A DNA stretch of 64,000 nt from Halorubrum trapanicum (GTDB taxonomy: Archaea; Halobacteriota; Halobacteria; Halobacteriales; Haloferacaceae): positions 2,480,001 to 2,544,000 of the forward strand of contig NZ_AP017569.1 of NCBI RefSeq assembly GCF_002355655.1, written 5' to 3'. The stretch's first letter is position 1. Every line of letters begins with the position of its first letter. The notes beneath the pieces were generated by a model. It saw only the letters and a program-made list of their open reading frames with translations. It made no database searches and was not told where the DNA came from. Of this stretch, positions 17,231 to 25,371 are shown one piece after another. The translations under genes and the position numbers were made by a program.

Positions 17231-17985
17231 GCCGTGACCACCCGCTGAACGTCGTCGACGAGCCGTTCGATGTCGGTGGCCGGCCCCCTCGGGTACGCGC
17301 GCTCGACGATTCCCTGTTTGTTCGCGAGGATGATGAGCCCGTAGTGCGGGAACCGGTACTCAAGGTTCTCGATGTCGTCGGCCGGCTGCTTCTCGATCAC
17401 GAGCCCGAACTTCTCGTCGTGTATCTCCTGGGCCCGCTCGTAGGTCTCCGGGCGGAGGAAGTGCCAGTTGCCCGCGTCGAGGTCGACGCTCTGCTGGTCG
17501 GCGTACTCGCGGAGGGCCTCCTCGGTGTCGCGCTCGGGGTCGAACGTGGTGGGGAGGAACGCGACCTCGTCGCCGTACGGCTCCGGCCCGACGAACTCGC
17601 GAACCCGCAGCGGAAGGGACGGATATCCCGGGTTCCGTTCCGTCGGGTCGGCGGCGACCTCCTGCGCGCGCCGCAGCCGGAGGATGAGCGCCGGACAGAC
17701 GCCGTCCGGACAGTTGGTGTAAAACGAGGTCCACAGCACCGCGCGTTCGCCCTCGAACTCCGAGACGGTGATCTCCTCGCCCGCGATCGGGTCGGGGACG
17801 GTGAAGTCGGGCATCTCGTCGCCGTAGCTCGGGTGAGACGCCTCGCTCAGGTCGATCTCCGGCGGGCCGAGGATCGTTCCCTCGGCGCCGGACTCGCCGA
17901 GGACGCCGGCGCAGCCGGCCGTGGCGGTCGTTCCGGCGGCGGCTCCGGTGGCGGCGAGCGTGCGGAGGAAGCGGCGGCGGTCCAT
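17227..17985 (-). CDS. SCO1/SenC family copper-chaperone-like protein
   Basis: A 252-aa exported protein. It begins M-D-R-R-R-F-L-R-T-L, a Tat motif, followed by a lipobox-like A-G-C-A-G, so it is likely a Tat lipoprotein. The SCO domain shows 'LWTSFYTNCPDGVCPALI', with the C-P-D-G-V-C copper-binding pair, and a later H-Y-G-L-I-I-L-A near the expected conserved His. SCO proteins deliver copper to the CuA site of terminal oxidase. It leads a three-gene operon with the thioredoxin-like protein and CcdA. Confidence 0.88.
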   Translation of the reverse strand: MDRRRFLRTLAATGAAAGTTATAGCAGVLGESGAEGTILGPPEIDLSEASHPSYGDEMPDFTVPDPIAGEEITVSEFEGERAVLWTSFYTNCPDGVCPALILRLRRAQEVAADPTERNPGYPSLPLRVREFVGPEPYGDEVAFLPTTFDPERDTEEALREYADQQSVDLDAGNWHFLRPETYERAQEIHDEKFGLVIEKQPADDIENLEYRFPHYGLIILANKQGIVERAYPRGPATDIERLVDDVQRVVTA

Positions 17986-18193
17986 ATCGTTGTCCGACCT
18001 ACGTGGTCGCTCGTAAATGAACCCCGCGGCTGGTGGCGCGCAGTGAACACGACCGGGAGCGTTCGAACATCGACCGTAGCGGCCAGAGACGAGGCGGTAT
18101 TCGGGGTTTCTCGGATAGACGAACGTCCGGAACCTCCGTGGTACCGTGACCCTCGCAAGGGTTATCCCCGAACGGGCTGTACGTTTATTCGCA

Positions 18194-18400
18194 ATGGCAA
18201 ACGGTAAGGTTGATTTCTTCAACGACACTGGCGGCTACGGTTTCATCTCGACTGACGACGGCGACCTCGACGACGACGAAGACGTGTTCTTCCACATGGA
18301 AGACGTCGGCGGCCCGGACCTCGAGGAGGGTCAGGAAGTGGAATTCGACATCGAATCGTCCCCCAAGGGACCGCGCGCGACGAACCTCGTCCGCAACTAA
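18194..18400 (+). CDS. cspA: Cold-shock domain protein
   Basis: A 68-aa single cold-shock domain: G-K-V-D-F-F-N-D, RNP1-like G-Y-G-F-I-S and RNP2-like D-V-F-F-H. It should bind single-stranded RNA or DNA as an RNA chaperone. Haloarchaeal genomes carry several such acidic CspA proteins. A TTTATT box lies 11 nt before the ATG. A GCGGAC/GTCCGC inverted repeat at 18411-18427 follows the stop and may act in termination. Confidence 0.95.
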   Translation: MANGKVDFFNDTGGYGFISTDDGDLDDDEDVFFHMEDVGGPDLEEGQEVEFDIESSPKGPRATNLVRN

Positions 18401-18596
18401 TCTCTGAATCGCGGACGACGCGTCCGCACGCACTACCGGATTTCGGCCGTCGCTCGACGCGATCGACGCCTATCTCCGCTTCTTTCACACTTATCACACA
18501 CCGACGAGCGGCGGCCGTGCTCCCGCGGCCGACCGCCGTTCGCCGACGAGCGACGCGATCGACCCTTTAAATACGAGCGCGGGCGAAGCCTCTCCA

Positions 18597-19304
18597 GTGA
18601 GCGACCCGATTCCGACCGGCTGTCGCCCGGTCGACGAGCTGTTGGGCGGCGGCTTCGAGCGCGGCGTCGTCACGCAGGTGTACGGGCCGCCGGCGGCGGG
18701 GAAGACGAACCTCGCGCTCGCCGCGGCGGTCGAGGTCGCGGGCGGCGGCGACCGCGCGCTCTACATCGACACGGAGGGGCTCTCGATCGACCGGTTCGAG
18801 CAGATGGCCGAGGGGCGGCTCGACCGCGGCGACGCCGACGACTCCCTCGAAGCGCTCGCCTCGCGGCTCGTCATCTCGGAGGCGTACGACTTCGACGACC
18901 AGCGCGAGGCGGTCCGCGACGCGGAGGAACTCGCCGAGGAGGTCGAGCTGATCGTGTTAGACTCCGCGACGGGCTTCTACCGACTGGAGCGCGCCGGCGA
19001 CACCGAGGGCGGCGAGTCGCTCCGCAAGGTCGCCAAGCAGGTGACGCACCTGCTCTCTCTCGCCCGGCGCCACGACGTCGCCGTCGTGATCACGAACCAG
19101 GTGTTCACGGACCCCGAGGGCGACCGCGACCGCGCGCTCGGCGGCAACACCCTCAACCACTGGACCGGCGCGATCGTCCGCGTCGACCGGTTCCGCGGCG
19201 GGAACCGTCGGGCGACTCTGGAAAAACACCGCTCGAAGCCCGCGGGCGACACCGCGACGTTCCGGATCGTCGGCGACGGGCTCGCCGAGGGAAGCGACGC
19301 CTGA
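18597..19304 (+). CDS. radB: DNA repair and recombination protein RadB
   Basis: A 235-aa RecA-family ATPase lacking the N-terminal domain of RadA, as expected for archaeal RadB. Walker A is G-P-P-A-A-G-K-T (30-37) and Walker B E-L-I-V-L-D-S near residue 117. RadB assists RadA in homologous recombination in haloarchaea. Translation begins at GTG 18597. An AT-rich T-T-T-A-A-A-T-A box about 25 nt upstream suits a leaderless or short-leader transcript. Confidence 0.93.
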   Translation: MSDPIPTGCRPVDELLGGGFERGVVTQVYGPPAAGKTNLALAAAVEVAGGGDRALYIDTEGLSIDRFEQMAEGRLDRGDADDSLEALASRLVISEAYDFDDQREAVRDAEELAEEVELIVLDSATGFYRLERAGDTEGGESLRKVAKQVTHLLSLARRHDVAVVITNQVFTDPEGDRDRALGGNTLNHWTGAIVRVDRFRGGNRRATLEKHRSKPAGDTATFRIVGDGLAEGSDA

Positions 19305-19436
19305 ACGTCCCGGGGAACGGAGCGAAGCGGACGGTGAAGGGGGCGGAGACGAGGACCGAAATCCTTGCGGCGAAGCGAACGAGACCAGTCGAGTGCGAGG
19401 CGACGGTCGCGCCCGGTCCGGCGGGCGCCTACCGGC

Positions 19437-20576
19437 TCACAGCTCGCCGAGCTTGCGGAGGAGCTGGCCGCGGTACTCCTCGTCGGCGTTGACGCCCTTG
19501 ATCTCGAGGACGTTCCGCTCTAACTTGTCGAGCGCGACGTGGAAGGCGTGCTCGGCGCCGTACCCCTCGCCGGAGCCGCCGACCTGGCCCTCGTTGGTGC
19601 GGAGGCGGATCTGACACTGGATCAGGGGCGTGCCGCGGAGCTTCTCCTTGTGGGCGTGGAGCCGGACGTGCGCGTGGATGACGTGCATGTCCGCGTACTT
19701 GTCCGCGACCTGCTCGATGGACTCGACGATGTGCTCGCGGGAGGTCGTGTCCAGCAGGTCGACGTTGGTGATCTGGACGTCCATCGAGTCCTCCTCGGTG
19801 AACGTGAGCGCGCGCAGCACGTCGGTCTTCGTCACCATCCCGGCGACGGTGTCCGCACCCTCGGGGGTGACGACCAGACCGGACACCTCGTTGTCGAACA
19901 TGCGCCCGACGACCGTCTGGGCCGTCTCGTCGTGCGCTGCCGTGACGACGGGGCTCGACATGATGTCGTAGACGGGGATGTCGAGCATGCGGTCGATGTC
20001 GCCGGCGCGGTCGCCGCTGCCCTGCCGCTCCTGGTCGCGGACGACGAACTCCACGATGTCGTTCGTGGTGACGACGCCGACGAGGTCGCCGTCGTCGTCG
20101 AGCACGGGGAGGCGGGAGACGCCGTTCTCCCGGAGGCGGTTGATCGCGCGGCCGACGCTCTCCGTCTCGCCGATGCCGATCACGTCCTCGGTGGCGATCT
20201 GGCCGACGGTGATCGCGTCGAGGCTGTCGAGGACGGCCTCTAAGATCTGGTCGACCGTGACGATGCCGAAGAGCTTCTCGCCCTCGTAGACGGGGGCGAT
20301 CTTCACGTCGCCCTCGACGAGGAGCCGGGCGGTCTCGCGGACGTCCTCGTGGCGGTCGACGGAGGGCGCCGGCTTCATCACCGCCGACACCTTCGTGTCG
20401 TCCTCCATGCGCGAGCGCATGAGCTGCTTCTCGCCGACGACGCCGGCGTACTCGCCGTCCTCGACGACGACGATCCCTTTGGGGTTCTCTCGCTCGAAGA
20501 TAGAACGGACCTTGGCGAGCCGCTCGTCGACGTCGACCTCGACGTACTCCGGCACTGCGATATCAGAGATGTTCAT
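19437..20576 (-). CDS. Four CBS domains fused to an HPF/RaiA-like domain
   Basis: A 379-aa protein. Four CBS repeats run from about 1-265, each with the V-V-x-x-D/G-x-Y/D-x-G-V-V strand pattern; they usually bind adenine nucleotides. Residues about 275-379 resemble the ribosome-hibernation (HPF/RaiA/S30AE) fold, with 'ADMHVIHAHVRLHAHKE' and a helix 'AFHVALDKLERNVLEIKG'. I infer an energy-sensing ribosome-binding factor. The family is conserved in haloarchaea. ATG 20576 is used; upstream codons to 21050 lie over the divergent genes and are not coding. Confidence 0.85.
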   Translation of the reverse strand: MNISDIAVPEYVEVDVDERLAKVRSIFERENPKGIVVVEDGEYAGVVGEKQLMRSRMEDDTKVSAVMKPAPSVDRHEDVRETARLLVEGDVKIAPVYEGEKLFGIVTVDQILEAVLDSLDAITVGQIATEDVIGIGETESVGRAINRLRENGVSRLPVLDDDGDLVGVVTTNDIVEFVVRDQERQGSGDRAGDIDRMLDIPVYDIMSSPVVTAAHDETAQTVVGRMFDNEVSGLVVTPEGADTVAGMVTKTDVLRALTFTEEDSMDVQITNVDLLDTTSREHIVESIEQVADKYADMHVIHAHVRLHAHKEKLRGTPLIQCQIRLRTNEGQVGGSGEGYGAEHAFHVALDKLERNVLEIKGVNADEEYRGQLLRKLGEL

Positions 20577-20702
20577 GGTCCAGTCCGAACGTTCGACGGG
20601 CCGGGTATTGAAAGTGCGGGGGTCGTCGCGCCCGCCGGCGAGTCTCGTCCGACCGCCGAAATCCGCCTGAAGGTATTTGAGCGTCGCCGACGAAATCTGA
20701 GC

Positions 20703-20843
20703 GTGAAGCTCTCGACCGCGCTGATCGCCGTCGGCGTCGCGCTGATCGTGATCCCGCTCCCCGTTCCGATCCCCTTCGTCGGCGTGATCGCCGGCACGCT
20801 CGCGCTGCTGGCCGGGCTCTTCCTCCGGCTGTTCGGGGTGTGA
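20703..20843 (+). CDS. Small membrane protein, 46 aa
   Basis: Starting at GTG 20703, this ORF encodes two hydrophobic helices joined by I-P-L-P-V-P-I-P-F-V-G, leaving a short basic end (L-R-L-F-G-V). It sits between the divergent CBS-domain gene and the HAD hydrolase. The two-helix hairpin and proper codon bias for a GC-rich haloarchaeon support a real gene, although no function is known. Confidence 0.6.
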   Translation: MKLSTALIAVGVALIVIPLPVPIPFVGVIAGTLALLAGLFLRLFGV

Positions 20844-20877
20844 AACCTTTTTGCCCGTTACCGTCACAGAGGAAGGC

Positions 20878-21558
20878 GTGTACGACGCCGTCGTCCTCGA
20901 CAACGACGGGGTGTTGGTCGGGCGGACGCCGTTCGACACGCTCCGCGAGGCCGCCTGGGACGCGTTCGTGAGCCTCGGCGTCGAGGACCCGGACCTCGCC
21001 CACGTCGACGACGTCGCCGTCGGCGTCGACCCCGCGACCCTGACGGACATCTGCGAGCGCTACGGCGTCGATCCGACGGAGTTCTGGCGGGTCAGGGACG
21101 AGACCGCGGCCGCGGCGCAGATCGACGCCGCCCGGAAGGGCCAGAAGACGCCGTACGACGACGTCGACGCGTTGCGCGCGCTGGACGCCTCGCTCGGCGT
21201 CGTCTCGTCGAACCAGCAGGCGACCGTCGACGCGCTCCTCGACCACTTCGGGCTGGCGGGCCGCTTCGAGGTCGCGTACGGCCGCGAGCCCTCGGTGGCC
21301 AGCCTCTCGCGGAAGAAGCCCTCCCCGTACTACATCGAGCGCGCCCTCGAAGACCTCGGCGCCGAGACGGCGCTGTTCGTCGGGGACAACGAGTCGGACG
21401 TCCGCGCGGCCGACAACGCCGGCATCGACTCGGCGTTCATCCGCCGTCCCCACCGGCGGTCGACGGAGCTCTCCTGTCACCCGACCTACGAGATCGACGA
21501 CCTCCACGACCTCGTGAGCATCTGCGGGCGGGCCCCCGGGTCGGACGACTCGGCCTGA
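20878..21558 (+). CDS. HAD-superfamily hydrolase
   Basis: A 226-aa phosphatase-like protein. Motif I is D-N-D-G-V-L-V near residue 8, motif III includes K-K-P-S-P-Y-Y, and motif IV reads F-V-G-D-N-E-S-D-V-R-A-A. The second Asp of the catalytic D-x-D is present, so phosphohydrolase activity is expected on a small phosphorylated metabolite. GTG 20878 is the chosen start because motif I usually lies about eight residues from the N-terminus. Substrate unknown. Confidence 0.88.
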   Translation: MYDAVVLDNDGVLVGRTPFDTLREAAWDAFVSLGVEDPDLAHVDDVAVGVDPATLTDICERYGVDPTEFWRVRDETAAAAQIDAARKGQKTPYDDVDALRALDASLGVVSSNQQATVDALLDHFGLAGRFEVAYGREPSVASLSRKKPSPYYIERALEDLGAETALFVGDNESDVRAADNAGIDSAFIRRPHRRSTELSCHPTYEIDDLHDLVSICGRAPGSDDSA

Positions 21559-21627
21559 GGGCGCCCGCCGTCGCGGCCGACCGCGTCGACCGAAATTCTG
21601 AACTGCGGTGCCGCCGAGTCGACGGCC

Positions 21628-22389
21628 ATGTCCGAGCCCTCCGCTCCCGTCGACGCCCGCCCACACGTCGACGAGACCGCCCTCGACGCCGCTGTCTCGC
21701 GGTATCGACGCGCAGAACGGGCCGCCAGTTGGGCCCTCGCGCTGGTCGCCGTGGGCGCGTTCCTCGCCGCGGTCGCGGCGTTCTCGCTCTGGCGCGGCGC
21801 GGCGGTCGCCCTCGTCCTCGCCGTCGCGCTCCGCGCCCCGGTTCTCCGCCGGAGCGGGGCGACCCGGCTCCGGACGGACGCGAGCCCCGAGGCGGTGATC
21901 GAGGCGTTCGCGTCGGCGACGCCGCCGGTCCTCGCCTTCCAGTGGGGGGTCGCCGACGAGGTACGCCCGGCCTCCGGGGACTCTGGGACGGCGTACGAAC
22001 ACCCGTCCCTCCTCGGACTCCGTACCTACTCGCTGGCCGTCGAAACCGAGAGCGACGCACCGGTGGACGCCTCCGCGCCGACAGATTCGTCCGCGTCGAT
22101 CGACGCCTCCGCGCCGGCCGGCGCGAGCGCGGCCGACGGCGACCGGGCGGCGCGCTTCCTGATAGAGGGGGCGCTCGACGGTCGGCCGTGGGGCGCGTAC
22201 GCGGTCGCGGTCCGCGAGGCCGGCGAGGGGTCGCCGGGCCGGACGGTCGTCGACGTCGAACTGCGCTCGCGGCGGCGGTTCGGGCTCCGCAGCGTCCCGC
22301 AGGCGCTGGTCGCCGAGCGCTACTACGCCGACGTGATGGGGGCACAGGGGTACGAGACCGTCGCGCGGGAGGTCTCGCTGACGGTGTGA
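21628..22389 (+). CDS. Haloarchaeal two-TM protein of unknown function
   Basis: A 253-aa protein. Residues about 33-70 hold two closely spaced transmembrane helices around a short L-W-R-G loop. Residues 80-253 are soluble, with a low-complexity Asp/Ser/Ala insert (about 140-170). The C-terminal 'RTVVDVELRSRRRFGLRSVPQALVAE' part looks conserved and folded. It is convergent with the next gene with one base between stops. No enzyme motif is present. Confidence 0.7.
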   Translation: MSEPSAPVDARPHVDETALDAAVSRYRRAERAASWALALVAVGAFLAAVAAFSLWRGAAVALVLAVALRAPVLRRSGATRLRTDASPEAVIEAFASATPPVLAFQWGVADEVRPASGDSGTAYEHPSLLGLRTYSLAVETESDAPVDASAPTDSSASIDASAPAGASAADGDRAARFLIEGALDGRPWGAYAVAVREAGEGSPGRTVVDVELRSRRRFGLRSVPQALVAERYYADVMGAQGYETVAREVSLTV

Positions 22390-22390
22390 C

Positions 22391-22969
22391 TCACCGGACG
22401 AACTCCGTCTCCGGCGCGTCGACGACGGTGCGGGAGACGCGCTCGTCGTCGTCGATGCCGCGGAGATCGACCCCACGGAGCCGCAGCGCGACCGCCGCGT
22501 CCGCCCGCTCCTCGTCGTCGCGAGGCCGGAGAGCCTCCCGGTTTTCGTCGGCTTCGCCGTCCCCGTCCGCCTCCCCGTCGCCGTCGTACACGACCACCAG
22601 TTCCTCGGCCTCGAACGCGACGTGGTCGACGGCGTCGAGCGGGATCGCGACCCGTTGCCTGCGGGCGACCTCGACCGCGACCCCGCCGACCGCGGCGAGG
22701 AGACCGACGCCGGCGACGAGGATGTCACCGGCGCCGAGCGCGCCGACGTCGTTCCACAGCAGATTCGGGACCAGCCCGCCGAGCGCGAGCGCGGCGCCGA
22801 CGCCCGACCAGCCGACCTCGCGGAGCGTCGGCGGGATCCGTCCGGCCGCGAGCGCCCGCGGAACGCCGCGGAGGGCGTCGGCGACCCCGCGCCGGACCCG
22901 GATCTCGTCGGGGGCGACCCGGACCCGACCGCCGACCGTCGCGAACGACCACGCGCCGGTGCGGCTCAT
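22391..22969 (-). CDS. Membrane protein of unknown function, 192 aa
   Basis: The first 50 residues are soluble and basic; about 52-100 carry two hydrophobic helices. The C-terminal 90 residues resemble a PH-like beta domain, interrupted by an Asp/Glu-rich low-complexity insert (D-G-D-G-E-A-D repeated). It ends face to face with the preceding two-TM gene. No reaction can be assigned. Confidence 0.65.
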   Translation of the reverse strand: MSRTGAWSFATVGGRVRVAPDEIRVRRGVADALRGVPRALAAGRIPPTLREVGWSGVGAALALGGLVPNLLWNDVGALGAGDILVAGVGLLAAVGGVAVEVARRQRVAIPLDAVDHVAFEAEELVVVYDGDGEADGDGEADENREALRPRDDEERADAAVALRLRGVDLRGIDDDERVSRTVVDAPETEFVR

Positions 22970-23144
22970 CGGGGTCTCGCCGACTCCGGGCGGTCCGACG
23001 CGGAGGGATACCGAGCGGAACGTTTCGGCGCCATGGAGGGATATACGAGTTTTCGCCGCGAATCACTTAAATTCGCTCGCCGGGCGCGGCCGAGAGCGGC
23101 GGCGAAGCCGGGGGCTTTTGCCCGCCGGCGAGTCAGGGGGTATC

Positions 23145-23921
23145 ATGGACTTGCCGCCCGTCGGCCTCGGAACGATGGGGATCGACGACCCCGATCCGGT
23201 CGCGACCGCGCTCTCGGTCGGCTACCGCCACCTCGACACCGCCCGGATCTACGGCAACGAGGCGGTCGTCGGCGAGGGGATCGCCGCCGCGCTGGCCGGG
23301 GAGGAGCTCGACCGCGAGGACGTGACCGTCGCGACGAAGCTGTGGACCGACGACCTCGCCGCCGACGCGGTCGCGCCCGCCGCCCGCGAGAGCGCGGACC
23401 GACTAGGGGTCGACGCGCTCGACCTGCTGTACGTCCACCGGCCTCGGGGCGACTACGACCCCGAGGCGACGCTTCCCGCCCTCGACCGGCTGGTCGACGA
23501 GGGGCTCGTCGGCGGGGTCGGCGTCTCGAACTTCGAGCTCGCGGACCTCGACCGCGCGGTCGACGTCCTCGGGCGGCCGCCTGCGGCCCACCAGACGGAG
23601 CTTCATCCGCTCTTTTATAAATCGGAACTGCTCGATCACGCCCGCGAACACGGCTATCTGGTCGTCGCCTACTCGCCGCTGGCCGGCGGGCGAGTGCGCG
23701 ACGTGGATCCGGTCGTCGAGGTCGCAGACGCGCACGGGACGACGCCCGAGGCGGTCGCGATCGCGTGGGCGACCGCGAAGGAACCGGTTGTGACGATCCC
23801 GAAGGCGTCGACCGAGGAACACCTCCGAGCCAACCTCGCGGCGGCCGACCTCGAACTCACCGACGCGGAGGTCGCCGCGATCGACGCGGTCGAGCGCGAA
23901 GAAGAGCTGTTCCCGGAGTAG
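23145..23921 (+). CDS. Aldo/keto reductase
   Basis: A 258-aa NAD(P)H-dependent oxidoreductase of the AKR TIM-barrel type. The catalytic tetrad is visible: Asp in H-L-D-T-A-R-I-Y, Tyr in the same motif, Lys in V-A-T-K-L-W, and His in L-Y-V-H-R-P. The C-terminal I-P-K-A-S loop binds the cofactor phosphate. It reduces aldehydes or ketones; the substrate is not predictable. ATG 23145 is used; the long upstream reading frame overlaps other genes and is not coding. Confidence 0.92.
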   Translation: MDLPPVGLGTMGIDDPDPVATALSVGYRHLDTARIYGNEAVVGEGIAAALAGEELDREDVTVATKLWTDDLAADAVAPAARESADRLGVDALDLLYVHRPRGDYDPEATLPALDRLVDEGLVGGVGVSNFELADLDRAVDVLGRPPAAHQTELHPLFYKSELLDHAREHGYLVVAYSPLAGGRVRDVDPVVEVADAHGTTPEAVAIAWATAKEPVVTIPKASTEEHLRANLAAADLELTDAEVAAIDAVEREEELFPE

Positions 23922-24014
23922 ACGATCCGCATTCTTGGATCAGATTGGGAATAAACTGCGCTCGATCACCACGATCCCGCGTCATTTTTATCGCGGGGGC
24001 GACGACGGTCGCAC

Positions 24015-24908
24015 ATGACAGAGATCATCGACGGGGAGGCGGTCGCGGCCGACGTGCGGGACGCGGTCGCCGACGAGGTGGCGCGGCTGTCCGACGCCGG
24101 CGTCGAGCCGGGGCTCGCCACGGTGCTGATGAGCGACGACCCGGCCAGCGAGACGTACGTCTCGATGAAGCAGCGCGACTGCGAGGAGGTCGGCATCGAG
24201 AGCTTCCACGTCGAGATCGACGCCGACGCGCCCGCGAGCGAGCTGTACGAGACCATCGACGACCTCAACGACCGCGACGACGTCCACGGAATCCTCGTCC
24301 AGCTTCCCCTCCCGGACCACGTCGACAAGCGGACGGTCCTCCGGCGGATCGACCCCGAGAAGGACGTGGACGGCTTCCACCCGGAGAACGTCGGCCGCCT
24401 CGTCGCGGGCGACGCCCGATTTAAACCCTGTACGCCGCACGGCGTCCAGAAGCTCCTCGACGCCTACGACGTGGAGACCGAGGGCGCGGACGCCGTCGTT
24501 GTCGGCCGCTCCGACATCGTCGGCAAGCCGATGGCGAACCTCCTGATCCAGAAGTCGCCGACGGGGAACGCGACGACGACGGTCTGTCACTCCCGGACGG
24601 AGGACCTGGAGGCGAAGCTGGCGGGCGCCGATATTGTCGTTGCGGCTGCCGGCATCCCGGAGTTCGTCGACGGCTCGATGCTGAAGGCGGGCGCGACCGT
24701 GATCGACGTGGGGATAAATCGGGTGGACGCGGACACGGAGAAGGGGTACGAGCTGGTGGGCGACGTGGAGTACGAGTCGGCGAGCGAGGTCGCCGGGGCG
24801 ATTACGCCCGTGCCCGGTGGGGTCGGGCCGATGACGCGCGCGATGCTCCTTTATAATACGGTGAAGGCGGCCGGCCTCCAGCGCGACGTTGATGTTGAGT
24901 TGGACTGA
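24015..24908 (+). CDS. folD: FolD bifunctional methylene-H4folate dehydrogenase/cyclohydrolase
   Basis: A 297-aa enzyme converting 5,10-methylene-tetrahydrofolate to 10-formyl-tetrahydrofolate in two steps. Signatures present include S-E-T-Y-V-S-M-K with catalytic Lys52, V-Q-L-P-L-P, the cofactor site G-R-S-D-I-V-G-K-P, and the C-terminal P-V-P-G-G-V-G-P-M-T-R. It connects with one-carbon supply from the glycine cleavage genes at 50-53.5 kb. The ATG follows a T-T-T-T-T-A-T box. A repeat element begins about 40 nt downstream. Confidence 0.96.
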   Translation: MTEIIDGEAVAADVRDAVADEVARLSDAGVEPGLATVLMSDDPASETYVSMKQRDCEEVGIESFHVEIDADAPASELYETIDDLNDRDDVHGILVQLPLPDHVDKRTVLRRIDPEKDVDGFHPENVGRLVAGDARFKPCTPHGVQKLLDAYDVETEGADAVVVGRSDIVGKPMANLLIQKSPTGNATTTVCHSRTEDLEAKLAGADIVVAAAGIPEFVDGSMLKAGATVIDVGINRVDADTEKGYELVGDVEYESASEVAGAITPVPGGVGPMTRAMLLYNTVKAAGLQRDVDVELD

Positions 24909-24948
24909 GACCGAGAGACTGCGGACTCGACCGGTTCTCTCGGTTGCT

Positions 24949-25329
24949 TTTATAAATGGTTGAATGGTCCTTTATAAATAACCGATAGCGGATCGGCGAC
25001 GGACACCGCCAAAGCCCCAGCGGGCAGGGCGGCGCACGCTCGTTGCGCTCCTCGTCACTCACTTCGTTCGTTCCTGCGGTGTCGCCGGCGGCTTCGCCGC
25101 CGGCTTTCCGTGGCGCGTAGCGCCACGCTACTTACGTCCCCTGCGCCGCCCTGCCCGCTGCCCCTTTGAGTCCCACCCAGCACCGCACAGCGACCGCGCC
25201 TCACACCTCCCCAACCTCGTCAGTCGCCTCCGCTTCGCTCCGGCGACTGACTCCCTCGCGCGGTCGGTTCGCGCCGCTCCGCGGCGCTCACCGGCGCACG
25301 CCACCGCACCGCGCGCTTATTTATAAATG
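24949..25329 (+). repeat. Covarying-stem dispersed repeat, copy 1
   Basis: The whole 460-nt gap between folD and the 5'-nucleotidase gene is this element. Two TTTATAAAT boxes (about 24952 and 24971) open it and another (about 25320) closes it. Arms 25018-25036 and 25142-25160 are perfectly complementary over 19 bases, flanked by CAAAG-CCC and CCC-CTTTG that extend pairing past a CCC/CCC internal loop. The loop has a GCCGGCGGC/GCCGCCGGC hairpin and a GTGGCGC/GCGCCAC hairpin. A second hairpin (GTCAGTCGCC/GGCGACTGAC) lies further 3'. No protein is encoded. Confidence 0.7.
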
Positions 25330-25371
25330 ATCGCGTGTCGTTGCCGCGGTCGCGGCCGTGGTCGGACCGCG

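Noticed and set aside
24949-25329. Repeat as a classical MITE
   Set aside because: The complementary arms are internal, not terminal, differ between copies, and no target-site duplication is apparent.
24949-25329. Short open frames inside the dispersed repeats
   Set aside because: They differ between copies in every frame and are Arg/Pro/Ser-rich products of GC-rich palindromes.
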